Part shown: piece after piece, positions 1 to 8,231 of the stretch
How the letters are laid out: every line of letters starts with the position of its first letter
How positions within the stretch are numbered: the stretch's first letter is position 1
Assembly: GCA_947492745.1 (NCBI GenBank)
Contig: CANLOE010000002.1
Coordinates: 62,001-126,000, forward strand
Origin: an uncultured Cyclobacteriaceae bacterium
GTDB taxonomy: Bacteria; Bacteroidota; Bacteroidia; Cytophagales; Cyclobacteriaceae
DNA: 64,000 nucleotides
Direction of reading: 5' to 3'
Position numbers and translations under genes: made by a program
Notes under the pieces: model-generated
Told to the model about the DNA's origin: nothing
Database searches by the model: none
What the model saw: the letters and a program-made list of their open reading frames with translations, nothing else

Positions 1-2
1 GC

Positions 3-206
3 TCAGAGTCGGGACGTAGGCCCATGTACCTTTCTCATATTGAAAAAGGTCTATTGTTACCGGGCTATGCCTCGGATGATTTGGCAGGAATGTATTTTGA
101 GAACGGCGTAGCCAAAGAGATCATCACTTTGGATGAGCAGCACCATGTCTATAGCGTGACCTACACTGATGGGATGGCAAAAGAAGAAAAATGGAAGGTA
201 CGCTAA
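3..206 (+). CDS. Peptidase S51 (dipeptidase E / cyanophycinase-like), C-terminal part
   Basis: The reading frame is open from the window edge, so the gene begins upstream and only its last 67 or so codons are present. The segment SESGRRPMYLSHIEKG followed by LLLPGYASDDLAGMYFENG resembles the C-terminal part of the peptidase S51 family, where an S-E-x-x-R-R-P-x-Y segment precedes a GYAxDDxxxLxFE strand. Family members are cytoplasmic serine exopeptidases that cleave Asp-X dipeptides or cyanophycin-like substrates. The catalytic Ser-His region lies outside the window, so activity cannot be judged. The ATG at 24 is internal and not the start. The next gene is convergent, 53 bp away. The family call rests on my recall of the C-terminal motif only. 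Confidence 0.65.
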   Translation, partial: SESGRRPMYLSHIEKGLLLPGYASDDLAGMYFENGVAKEIITLDEQHHVYSVTYTDGMAKEEKWKVR

Positions 207-259
207 AAAGTGACCGATGGGCTAGATGAGTATCTTTAGGTTATCCTATCCTTTTTTGT

Positions 260-1498
260 TTATTTCTTTTTTTTCTTCTTCTTTGGGCGATTATTCCACT
301 CATCGATTTCTTTCATGACCGACTTCCAATCATTGGGATTGTCCTGAGAGAAATCCAAAGTTTCTTCATACTCATCTTTTTTGATGCTCATTACCTTGAT
401 ACTCTTATCCAAGAAATCCTCTATTTTTTCCAATAGTGGTTTTTCTTCGGGACTGCAAAAAGAAACAGCAATACCCCTTTCCTTTGCCCTTCCTGTACGG
501 CCAACACGGTGTACATAGTACTCTGTTTGTTCCGGCAAATCATAATTGACCACATAGGAAACTCCCGGGATGTCGATACCCCGTGCTCCGACATCGGTAG
601 CTACCAATACCTTGACCTGGTCCTCTTTAAAATCCTGCAATGCTTTTATCCGCTCGCTCTGGGACTTATCACCATGGATAGCCACTGCGTTCAACGCTAC
701 CCTTTCCATGGCTTTCACCACACGTTCGGCCCTCACTTTGGTTCTGGTGAACACCAGTATTTTGGCATCTTCGTTTTCCTTTATCAATCGCTCCAGAAAG
801 AAACGTTTATCATCCATATGGATATGCGCCACCGAATGATCTATATTTTTGGCTACGGGGTCTTTCGGAGATATCTGAATACGGATGGGCTTACTGACCA
901 GACTGTAGGCAAGTTTTTTTATCTTCTCATCGATGGTCGCAGAGAAGAAAAGGGTCTGTCTCTTTTTGGGGATATAACGCAGCGCATCCTTTATATCGTC
1001 GATGAAGCCGAGGGCCAGCATATGATCGGCTTCATCAAGTATGAGTGTATTTACATGTCTAAGATGTATATACCCTTGACTGACCAAATCGAACATCCTT
1101 CCAGGTGTCGTGACCATGATGTCTATACCCTGCTCCAGTTTGGATATCTGAGATTCTTGTTCCACACCGCCATAAACGGTAAGGGCCTTTAGTTTGGTAT
1201 ACTTGCCTAAGCTTTGGAAGACTTCCGTGATCTGTAGCGCTAATTCCCGAGTAGGTACCATTACCAGACACTGTATCCCTTGAATATCTCTCTTCCTTTT
1301 GTTTTCTTCTAAATTATGCAGTACAGGAATAACAAAAGCCGCTGTCTTTCCCGTACCGGTCTGAGCGATACCCAGTACATCCTCATTTTTCAATATATGT
1401 GGAATGGCCTTGAACTGAATATCCGTAGGACGTTTAAAATCCAACTCTTCCAGACTCCGCTTGATAGCAGGCGATATACGATAATCTTTATATTTCAT
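260..1498 (-). CDS. DEAD-box ATP-dependent RNA helicase (RhlE-like)
   Basis: A 412-residue cytoplasmic RNA helicase that unwinds short duplexes in rRNA maturation or mRNA turnover. All core motifs are visible in order: Q motif (FKRPTDIQ, about residue 22), Walker A AQTGTGKT (about 45), PTRELA, TPGR, DEAD (about 155), SAT (about 187), ATDVGARGID and HRVGRTGRA (about 328). The C-terminus ends in a run of seven lysines after a short acidic linker, a basic tail common in RhlE-type helicases and likely to bind RNA. The length is minimal for the family, with no extra RNA-binding domain. It is monocistronic, convergent with the peptidase fragment, and has a credible Bacteroidota promoter about 35 bp upstream. 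Which paralogue it is (RhlE, CshA, DeaD) cannot be decided from sequence alone. Confidence 0.95.
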   Translation of the reverse strand: MKYKDYRISPAIKRSLEELDFKRPTDIQFKAIPHILKNEDVLGIAQTGTGKTAAFVIPVLHNLEENKRKRDIQGIQCLVMVPTRELALQITEVFQSLGKYTKLKALTVYGGVEQESQISKLEQGIDIMVTTPGRMFDLVSQGYIHLRHVNTLILDEADHMLALGFIDDIKDALRYIPKKRQTLFFSATIDEKIKKLAYSLVSKPIRIQISPKDPVAKNIDHSVAHIHMDDKRFFLERLIKENEDAKILVFTRTKVRAERVVKAMERVALNAVAIHGDKSQSERIKALQDFKEDQVKVLVATDVGARGIDIPGVSYVVNYDLPEQTEYYVHRVGRTGRAKERGIAVSFCSPEEKPLLEKIEDFLDKSIKVMSIKKDEYEETLDFSQDNPNDWKSVMKEIDEWNNRPKKKKKKK

Positions 1499-1532
1499 AA
1501 TCAGGGGATGATAACTTTGTGGAGGAGTTTTG

Positions 1533-1562
1533 CAAAATTACGTTTATTAAAGGACTTCACAA
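1533..1562 (-). promoter_or_regulatory. Bacteroidota-type promoter of the helicase gene
   Basis: On the minus strand a TTG (1560-1562) is followed after 19 bp by TAATTTTG (1533-1540). This matches the TTG / TAnnTTTG consensus of the Bacteroidota primary sigma factor. It would start transcription roughly 25-30 bp before the helicase ATG. This is the best promoter match I found in the window. Confidence 0.5.
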
Positions 1563-1603
1563 TACTCTGAATCAAAATTGTCACAATAACGTTTAACTTA
1601 TAT

Positions 1604-1763
1604 CCAAGAAAAAATAAAATGGGAAACCTCATAGGCAATGGCCATGGGGAAAAATCCGTACAATGTTAAACCGTTACCGGTAGACTTGTCATTAGGGGCT
1701 TTAGAAAATAGTGGCACTTAAGTCAACAAATCAACTTGTCCCAAATCAATTGCGTTTAGGTAT
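1604..1763 (+). repeat. Dispersed repeat R6, copy 1
   Basis: About 160 bp closely similar over its whole length to 36365-36528. Shared stretches include ATGGGAAACCT, ATAGGCAATGGCC, GGCTTTAGAAAATAGTGGCAC-like sequence and TCCCAAATCAATTGCGTTTA. The copy may be flanked by AACTT direct repeats (about 1595-1599 and 1764-1768), but the second copy does not show the same duplication. It lies between the helicase promoter and the end of the response-regulator gene; the rest of this spacer shows nothing else. Confidence 0.7.
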
Positions 1764-1829
1764 AACTTGACCTAACGGTTCATTTTTATAATGTCTGAGC
1801 CACCATAGTACCTCTCCTATTCCCATAAG

Positions 1830-2459
1830 CTAGGGGTTGGAGTACTTTTTATCTTTGATTATGAGAAGTTCCATATCGAATAATAGGTGCATTTTTTTGA
1901 AGATGTCACCAACAATAGCCATAACCTCTTCAGGAGAGATGGAAAGTGAGTTTGCTATGTAATTTTCACATTTCCCATTGGCACGCAAACGCAATGCTTT
2001 CCTGGCCTTTGCGGAAAGAAAGGCTTTGGGTAGTTTATCAAATGTTACCTCTAGCCTTTGGGCCATATCGGCACTTATACGTACCCTCCCCTGAATCATG
2101 TTATCCAAAGATTCGATCAAGCGCTCAGGGTTGATATCATTGGCGATATAGGCATCTGCCCCAGCTTCTAATGCCTGATGAATTGTTCTGCTTTCCCCTT
2201 TCAGTGTAACCAACATTAGATATAATGATGGGAATTCTCTTTTGATAGCTCTAATAAATCCTATCATTTCCACACCTGCCCTGTCGGTATTCATTAGCAT
2301 TACTTTTGGCAGATTCTTCGTCACATAATCCGGTATACCTTCACAATTAGGATATGATCCGATGACCTTATACTTTCGTGAATAATTGAGAACCACTTCA
2401 AAGCCTTCCCGAACAAGGGTATTATCCTCTATTATGATAACTTCAACCTTATCTTTCAT
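1830..2459 (-). CDS. Atypical LuxR/NarL-type response regulator with degenerate receiver
   Basis: About 209 residues with the two-domain layout of NarL-family regulators: an N-terminal CheY-like receiver and a C-terminal LuxR-type helix-turn-helix (region LSAKARKALRLRANGKCENY). The receiver keeps the acidic pair (IIIEDN), but the phospho-acceptor position reads LMNT where LMD is expected, and the conserved lysine near the end (normally YLLKD) reads YIAND. The domain therefore probably cannot be phosphorylated in the usual way. The ORF can be extended four codons to a GTG at 2471, but the ATG at 2459 gives the normal start of a receiver. No histidine kinase is adjacent. It could be a phosphorylation-independent regulator or a decaying gene; the frame is intact. 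Confidence 0.75.
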   Translation of the reverse strand: MKDKVEVIIIEDNTLVREGFEVVLNYSRKYKVIGSYPNCEGIPDYVTKNLPKVMLMNTDRAGVEMIGFIRAIKREFPSLYLMLVTLKGESRTIHQALEAGADAYIANDINPERLIESLDNMIQGRVRISADMAQRLEVTFDKLPKAFLSAKARKALRLRANGKCENYIANSLSISPEEVMAIVGDIFKKMHLLFDMELLIIKDKKYSNP

Positions 2460-3209
2460 ACAGTATGCCACAAGTTAAACCCGAATCATGCATTTGTTTA
2501 CTATTTTGTTGATTTTCGAGGGCTTTCATAAAACGTAAGTTCATGGATGCCCATAAAAATCGATTCAACATCGATAAAAATAATTTGTTAATCCCATTTG
2601 AGAAAACAGACAAAGCATCGGTAAACGTAAGTTCACTGATTTCGTAAAAGACAACCTTCAATTTACCCATCGATTGAGAAATAAACTTCCTCAGTCGGTA
2701 AAATGAAGCTGCTTTTTTGAATCCACCATAGCGGTACTCCCCGAAAGCCATGAATTCCTGCCGATCTATTGAAATTTTAAGCCCTTGTGCATAATCCATG
2801 TCAAAAAATGGGCTTGTCATGGAATTGAAAACAAATGGTTATTTCGATATCCTTTATCCTAACTGTTATCAACATTACTATCCTTGAAACAAACTCGGAA
2901 ATGTCATTAAGAGATTGTTTTGAGGGGTATCATTTGCTGTTACATCTACCTGTTGACTTCCAGAATTTGCAGGGGAATGACGTTCATCTCCTGCTTTTAC
3001 TTTCTATATCTTGTTCATTTCTTAAAAGCTTTTTTAAATGCATAGGTCAATCATGTGTTATATATACAAAAAGTACCTGTTCACTACTCGATGTTCAGCT
3101 AGGTGCAATTCCTTATCAAGAAAAAGTTCATCCATTCCATACAATACATGTTGGCTTCCGGAATAATCAGATCATAGGCAGCTCATTAACTGAGGCCTTG
3201 CCATAAATC
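2460..3209. other. Gene-free spacer with R8-type repeat
   Basis: No convincing gene. Around 2515-2640 the sequence resembles 10195-10285 (shared TTCATAAAACG and CCATTTGAG-AAACAGACAAAGCAT), a degenerate repeat called R8 here. Two open frames of 123 codons (2449-2820 minus, 2835-3206 plus) run through this repeat, have unlikely composition and no recognisable domain, so I treat them as chance. The start of the stretch (2477-2495) resembles an R2 terminus. Confidence 0.5.
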
Positions 3210-3289
3210 ATATAGAAGTTTGAGTGGGTCCAATACAGAATTCTCGGAATACCTTGTGTCAAATACCTGATTTCAAATCTGCTATTACC

Positions 3290-3500
3290 TATTCTGACTA
3301 CAGAATCATCGACAAGGATAGCAGTGCTGTCTGCAAAATTTTATCGAAATCCTGAACTTAAAAGATTACATACAGCAATGAGCATAACGGGGAAAGTATT
3401 CAACTTGAGATATATAATGTACCTACAAATTCCATGTGACCCTATAAAAGCAAAGCCCCTCCTCATGACGATAAAAGATACATGTCAAAGCAGACACGAA
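3290..3500 (+). repeat. Degenerate dispersed repeat R4/R5, copy 1
   Basis: Contains GGATAGCAGTGCTGTCTGC followed by AAAATTT...GAAATCCTG and then ACATACAGCAATGAGCAT. The same order of segments occurs at 3726-3985 and 20335-20670. Boundaries are approximate and no termini could be fixed. Confidence 0.5.
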
Positions 3501-3725
3501 GTGACAGGTATTATCTTATATCATACCACATCCCAAAGGACTAATTCACAGTAAGGTAGAATTTCCCTTTACGGGAATTGGTCAGCATTAACTACATGCC
3601 ATAAATAATATCAAATTTAAATATAATTTTACTACTTATTATATTAATTATTGCGGCAACATTACATACGCATTGAAACATAGCATTAAAGAATATACAT
3701 CATGAATACGATCATCGAAATCAGG

Positions 3726-3985
3726 GGATTGTATTGACATTATTTTAGGATTTGTTGTTGTTTATTTTGAGTGAGGTATCAATCGGAAAAAAGCTGCGCT
3801 ATCTGTTCCCTGCTGAAGGATTACCTATAGCCATGAGCATGATGGAAAATTGCCCCATATTTGCAAGTTCACTGTGACTATTAGAAATCAACACTGTCCA
3901 CGTAAAAACCGCATGTATCCATGTCACTACAAGACATGAAAAAGGATTTGAGGGTTCCCTCCGACCATAAAAGGCAAACACTTTA
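3726..3985 (+). repeat. Degenerate dispersed repeat R4/R5, copy 2
   Basis: Starts with a segment like TTATTTTAGGATTTGTT (compare 4136-4155) and ends with AGGGTTCCCTCCGACCATAAAAGG, which recurs as GGGGTTCCTTCCGAACATAAAAG at 20641-20663. The minus-strand frame over this end reads YGRREPSNP, and the other copy reads YVRKEPPNS, so the two may descend from one coding sequence. Heavily decayed. Confidence 0.5.
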
Positions 3986-4119
3986 ACCCGGATCAGGCGT
4001 TGGAACTTCGTAACGAGGGTTTAAATATCAATACATCAGGGAGTTTTATTGGATTTAGCATAGCACCGCTATGGTGAATCCAATAAACGTAGTGCAACGA
4101 CCGGTTTGCAGCTATTTAG
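3986..4119 (-). repeat. R2 palindromic element, truncated
   Basis: Begins ACCCGGATCAGGCGTTGGAA after TTA and follows the R2 consensus through the central CATAGCACCGCTATGG-type core to GGTTTGCAGCTATTTAGA, where it stops. The last 45-50 bp of the element are missing and R4 sequence follows directly, so the junction at about 4120 is a secondary rearrangement. Confidence 0.75.
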
Positions 4120-4120
4120 A

Positions 4121-4282
4121 GACTGTTTTGAAGATATTATTTTAGAATTTGTTATCACTTATTTTGGATAGGACCGAGCGTTAAAATAACGCCCCGAGGG
4201 CATTATCAGTGAAGGGGCCGATCTGCCGCGTGAGCCATTGACAAAAATAGCCTATCGCGCTAGCTAGCGGAAATTTCAACGA
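4121..4282 (+). repeat. R4 repeat
   Basis: Matches the reverse complement of 58333-58483. Shared segments include ACTGTTTTG, TTATTATTTTAG, TTGTTATCAC, AGTGAAGGGGCC and TCTGCCGC. Weaker relatives lie at 15910-16030, 34050-34120 and 55665-55760. The remaining stretch to 4768 (about 490 bp) has no gene or repeat I recognise; short open frames there are broken by stops. Confidence 0.6.
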
Positions 4283-4768
4283 AATTAGGCACCAAAAGAA
4301 GTACGTAAGAAAGAAAAAGATACATTTCGAAACAGTGTCTCAGTGAAATCGATAAAACAATCAGAGGCAACCCTTTGTTCTAAGGCTATCATTTTCATAA
4401 TGGAGATGCTCTCTTAAAACTAAAACACTATTTATCTGCGATTGTCACTTATTCTTCATGCTTGGATATAGATTCAACCAGTATGGATGCTTTCACAAAA
4501 GAGGGTTTGACCTTCATCATCCCGAGGATTTCGTCAAGGCTATTGAGAATTTCAATATGGCCATCATCCTTTATGAAGCATGCGGATGCTTATCCTGCAA
4601 AAAGTAGATAATAGTAAGGCAGCTTCCAACGATAAGGTAAGAGCTTGTCCGGACTGGGAAGAGGCCAATGATCTAGGATTTTATAAAGATTTTTCTAACT
4701 TGCACAAATTTTACCAATAAGTTAGTGTTCATTTACTAATTTAGGCTTTCAATCAACATTAAAAAATT

Positions 4769-5587
4769 ATGGACAATAGAAAATACCTGCCTTTCATACT
4801 TATCGGTGTTATCGTTATCGTCATTCTTTTTGCTTTCTCTTCAAGTATATTCTATACAGTGGATGCGGGGCATAAGGCCATCGTCTTCTATAAGTTTGCG
4901 AATGGTTTGGATAAGGAGAATGTGATCGGACAGGGCCTACGTACCAAAGCCCCATGGAACGATGTGTATATTTATGATGTACGGGAAAAAACGAAGGATG
5001 AAGGTATGGATGTATTGGATAAGAATGGACTTTCTATTAACGTGGATGTCACTGTACGTTTTCATCCCGTGTACGAACGCATTGGTTACTTGCATGAAAA
5101 TTTTGGCCGTAGTTATGATAACAACCTGGTAATCCCTGAGGTACGCTCTTCGGTAAGACAGGTTATGGGCAGGTACTCCGCCGAGGAAATCTACTCTACC
5201 AAAAGAGCGCAAGTGGAGACCTCCATCAAATCCGAAACGGAAAAAGTATTGAGTGAGAACAACATCATTATGAAAACTTTATTGATACGCTCTATCAACC
5301 TGCCTCCACAGATCAAGAAAGCCATTGAGAACAAATTGGAGCAGGAACAAGAGGCTCTGGCCTATCAGTTTAGACTTCAAAAAGAAAAAAGTGAAGCAGA
5401 AAGAAAACGTATCGCTGCCGAAGGTGAAGCTGCCGCTAACAATATCGTAAATAGTAGCTTAAGCGATAAATTACTGAAAATGAGAGGAATAGAAGCCACT
5501 CTAGAGCTTTCCAAATCGGGTAATGCCAAAACAGTCATTATCGGTAGTGGCGGAGGTGGGCTTCCGCTTATTCTTGGAAATAACTAA
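4769..5587 (+). CDS. Prohibitin-family (SPFH/Band 7) membrane protein
   Basis: A 272-residue protein with one N-terminal membrane helix (residues about 6-27) followed by an SPFH/prohibitin domain: TVDAGHKAIVFYKF, then strands through VDVTVRFHP and the prohibitin-type segment RSINLPPQIKKAIENKLEQEQEA. After it comes a charged helical stretch rich in Glu, Lys and Ala (about 195-235) expected to form the oligomeric coiled coil. The C-terminus is Gly-rich (GSGGGG) and hydrophobic. Prohibitins form large rings at the inner membrane and modulate proteases such as FtsH; that role is inferred from the family. It lies 105 bp upstream of citrate synthase on the same strand, with no evident terminator between them. 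Confidence 0.92.
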   Translation: MDNRKYLPFILIGVIVIVILFAFSSSIFYTVDAGHKAIVFYKFANGLDKENVIGQGLRTKAPWNDVYIYDVREKTKDEGMDVLDKNGLSINVDVTVRFHPVYERIGYLHENFGRSYDNNLVIPEVRSSVRQVMGRYSAEEIYSTKRAQVETSIKSETEKVLSENNIIMKTLLIRSINLPPQIKKAIENKLEQEQEALAYQFRLQKEKSEAERKRIAAEGEAAANNIVNSSLSDKLLKMRGIEATLELSKSGNAKTVIIGSGGGGLPLILGNN

Positions 5588-5692
5588 AAAAACAAGGCAT
5601 ACTCAGCGAATTATTTTATTTAAGGCAATTTTTAACTATTTTCGCTGGCAATTCATCAAGGACCATTTTATACCTAAACATTCATAAAACGT

Positions 5693-6979
5693 ATGTCAAA
5701 AACGGCTGAACTTAAGATTGACGGCAACACCTACGAATTACCAATCATCGAGGGGACTGAACAGGAACAAGCGATAGATATTGCGAAACTTAGAGGACAG
5801 AGCGGTATTGTTACCATAGACCCTGGGTTTAAAAATACGGGTTCTACCAAAAGTGCTATCACCTTCCTCGATGGCGAGAAAGGGATATTACGTTACAGGG
5901 GGTATTCTATCGAAGAGCTTGCAGAAAAATCCAGTTTTTTAGAAGTCGCCTATCTATTGATATATGGAGAGTTGCCCGAGAAAACGAAGTTAGAGAGTTT
6001 CGAGAATGACATCAGGGTGCATACTTTAGTCCATGAAGATTATAAGAAAATACTTGATGGGTTTCCATCCAATGCCCATCCTATGGGAGTACTTTCCTCT
6101 TTGGTCTGCTCTCTGACCGCTTTTTATCCGGAGTCACTCGACCCGAATCGATCTATGGAACAGGTAGACCTCAGCATCATTAGAATGTTGGCCAAAGTGC
6201 CTACCTTCGCCGCTTGGGCCTATAAAAACGAAGTGGGACATCCCGTCAATTACCCTGACAATAAGCTGGACTATTGTTCCAATTTTCTGAAGATGATGTT
6301 TGCACTTCCCGCTGTAAATTATGATGTTGACCCCGTGGTATCCAGTGCTTTGAACAAACTATTGATATTGCATGCCGACCATGAGCAGAACTGTTCTACT
6401 TCTACTGTCAGAATAGTAGGTTCCTCACATGCCAGCCTTTATGCTTCTATTTCGGGAGGTATCAATGCACTCTGGGGGCCACTTCACGGAGGAGCCAATC
6501 AGGCGGTAATCGAAATGTTGGAGAACATCAAAAAAGATGGAGGCGATACTGCCAAATGGATGGCCAAGGCAAAAGACAAATCCGACCCCTTCCGTTTAAT
6601 GGGATTTGGGCATCGAGTATATAAAAACTTTGATCCAAGGGCAAAAATCATCAAAAAAGCAGCAGATGAAGTACTCAGTAAGCTAGGAGTTCAAGACCCT
6701 GTACTTGACATCGCCAAAGGACTGGAAGAAGTAGCACTGAACGATGACTATTTCGTGGAAAGAAAATTATACCCTAATGTAGACTTCTACTCTGGGATTA
6801 TCTATCGCGCCCTAGGTATACCAGTAGATATGTTCACTGTCATGTTTGCTTTGGGCAGGCTTCCGGGCTGGATAGCTCAGTGGAAAGAAATGAGAGAGAA
6901 CAACGAACCCATAGGTAGACCAAGGCAAATTTATACCGGGCATAATCTCAGGGATTATGTAGATATAGCCAAAAGATAA
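5693..6979 (+). CDS. gltA: Citrate synthase
   Basis: A 428-residue type II (bacterial, probably hexameric) citrate synthase that condenses oxaloacetate and acetyl-CoA at the entry of the TCA cycle. The N-terminal beta-rich extension (AELKIDGNTYELPIIEGTE) and KGILRYRGYSIEELA are typical of this type. Catalytic regions are present: HADHEQNCSTSTVR (His), GGINALWGPLHGGANQ (His) and GFGHRVYKNFDPRAKI. The active-site Asp is expected in the PNVDFYSGI segment. Length and domain order are normal. A strong hairpin terminator follows within 20 bp, so the unit ends here. Transcription probably starts in the 105-bp gap after the prohibitin gene or further upstream. Confidence 0.98.
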   Translation: MSKTAELKIDGNTYELPIIEGTEQEQAIDIAKLRGQSGIVTIDPGFKNTGSTKSAITFLDGEKGILRYRGYSIEELAEKSSFLEVAYLLIYGELPEKTKLESFENDIRVHTLVHEDYKKILDGFPSNAHPMGVLSSLVCSLTAFYPESLDPNRSMEQVDLSIIRMLAKVPTFAAWAYKNEVGHPVNYPDNKLDYCSNFLKMMFALPAVNYDVDPVVSSALNKLLILHADHEQNCSTSTVRIVGSSHASLYASISGGINALWGPLHGGANQAVIEMLENIKKDGGDTAKWMAKAKDKSDPFRLMGFGHRVYKNFDPRAKIIKKAADEVLSKLGVQDPVLDIAKGLEEVALNDDYFVERKLYPNVDFYSGIIYRALGIPVDMFTVMFALGRLPGWIAQWKEMRENNEPIGRPRQIYTGHNLRDYVDIAKR

Positions 6980-6994
6980 AAATGATATTCAAAG

Positions 6995-7028
6995 AAAGGT
7001 TGAACCATATTTATAGTTCAACCTTTTT
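6995..7028 (+). terminator. Rho-independent terminator after citrate synthase
   Basis: Perfect 11-bp stem AAAGGTTGAAC / GTTCAACCTTT around a 10-base loop, followed by further T residues, 16 bp after the gltA stop codon. Confidence 0.9.
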
Positions 7029-7069
7029 ATTATACTAATACAATTTCTTTATCCTCAAATTTAGTAATC

Positions 7070-7327
7070 ATGAGTACTGCTGCTTTTGAAGATGCCATAA
7101 AAAAATCCAAAACGCTAGAAGAAAAGCCTTCCAATGAAGACCTGTTAAAGCTCTATGCTTATTATAAACAGGCTACCGAAGGAGATAACCAAGGGGAAAG
7201 GCCGACAGGATTCGATTTTAAAGGCATTGCCAAGCATGACGCTTGGGCAAAAATAAAAGGTAAATCCAAGGAAGAGGCCATGCAAGCCTATGTCACTTTA
7301 GTAGAAGAGCTATTCTCAAGACAATAA
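7070..7327 (+). CDS. Acyl-CoA-binding protein
   Basis: An 85-residue four-helix acyl-CoA-binding protein (ACBP) that binds long-chain acyl-CoA in the cytoplasm and buffers or delivers it to lipid metabolism. The family signature is plain: LLKLYAYYKQATEGDN, then GFDFKGIAKHDAWAKIKGKSKEEAMQAYVTLVEEL, with the ligand-binding Tyr and Lys residues of the YxxYKQAT and KxxAWxxxKG segments. The length equals that of free-standing ACBPs. It has its own short spacer after the citrate synthase terminator, so it probably has its own promoter. It lies about 100 bp before rsmE on the same strand. Confidence 0.95.
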   Translation: MSTAAFEDAIKKSKTLEEKPSNEDLLKLYAYYKQATEGDNQGERPTGFDFKGIAKHDAWAKIKGKSKEEAMQAYVTLVEELFSRQ

Positions 7328-7430
7328 GTTTATTTCTTCAAGTTTTCTTTGGACTACTCGGGCAAAGCAAGTCACCGATTTTCACAAATCAGTATCAAGA
7401 ATCCCAATACTACCCATTCAATCTCAGACT

Positions 7431-8135
7431 TTGAGCATTTTTTACGAGCCAAATATCAGTTCAGATAGATTGTACCTCAGTGAAGAGGAATCGAAACACT
7501 GTATAAAAGTACTTCGACATGAGGTGGGAAATACTATTGAAATTATCAATGGAAAGGGGGCATGGTATGAAGCTAAAATCGTAAAGGCACATCCTAAAAT
7601 CTGCGAATTTGAAATTCTTCAGCACAAACAAGAGAAGGATAGTAAGCATTACATTCATGTAGTAGTAGCGCCGACCAAAAATACCGATCGAATGGAGTGG
7701 TTTGTGGAGAAAGCTGTTGAATTAGGTGTAGACGAACTGAGCTTTATTTTATGTCAGCAGTCTGAACGTCGAGTGTTCAAAACCGAACGCATTCAGCGAA
7801 AGGCTATCAGTGCCATGAAGCAGTCTCTCAAACTTAGGCTCCCGAAAATCAACCCCTTAGTTCCGTTTACCGATTTTCTGGATAACTCCGTATCCTCCCC
7901 CATGGATAGATTCATAGCCTATGTCGATCAGGAAAACCCAAAGCTTCTTTTCCGGGAGGCCATACGAGAGCGCAACTATTGTGTACTCATAGGGCCCGAA
8001 GGAGACTTCTCTAAAGAAGAACTGCACATGGCAAAGGCACAAGGATTCGTCAAGGTAAGTCTGGGAAAAAGCAGACTCCGTACCGAAACGGCTGCCATGG
8101 CAGCTTGTCATATCCTTAATTTGATCAATGATTGA
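7431..8135 (+). CDS. rsmE: 16S rRNA (uracil-1498-N3)-methyltransferase
   Basis: A 234-residue SPOUT-class methyltransferase that uses S-adenosylmethionine to methylate U1498 of 16S rRNA. The N-terminal PUA-like part (FYEPNI...LSEEESKHCIKVLRHEVGNTIEIINGKG) is followed by the knotted SAM-binding domain with VLIGPEGDFSKEEL and VSLGKSRLRTETAAMAA, both diagnostic. The only start that gives the normal N-terminus is the TTG at 7431; no ATG or GTG lies nearby in frame. Family proteins typically begin two or three residues before the FY-x-P motif, which supports the TTG start. It lies in a collinear run with the ACBP gene before and the SpmA-SpmB gene after. Confidence 0.95.
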   Translation: MSIFYEPNISSDRLYLSEEESKHCIKVLRHEVGNTIEIINGKGAWYEAKIVKAHPKICEFEILQHKQEKDSKHYIHVVVAPTKNTDRMEWFVEKAVELGVDELSFILCQQSERRVFKTERIQRKAISAMKQSLKLRLPKINPLVPFTDFLDNSVSSPMDRFIAYVDQENPKLLFREAIRERNYCVLIGPEGDFSKEELHMAKAQGFVKVSLGKSRLRTETAAMAACHILNLIND

Positions 8136-8231
8136 AGTTTTCATCAACCCTACGAACTATTCAATCCGTTTTTATTGTTTTTTTAAGTTTAAAACAATGC
8201 TAATCTTAGCTTTATTACCTTTCTTAGGTTT

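Noticed and set aside
509-1192. 227-codon plus-strand frame opposite the DEAD-box helicase
   Set aside because: Shadow frame of a gene whose motifs are unmistakable on the other strand.
2449-2820. 123-codon minus-strand frame overlapping the response regulator start
   Set aside because: It runs through the R8 repeat sequence, overlaps the regulator by 11-23 bp, lacks any recognisable domain and has no credible start context.
2835-3206. 123-codon plus-strand frame
   Set aside because: Composition rich in Leu, Ser and Ile without a signal-peptide or helix pattern, surrounded by repeat debris, no domain recognised. Treated as chance.
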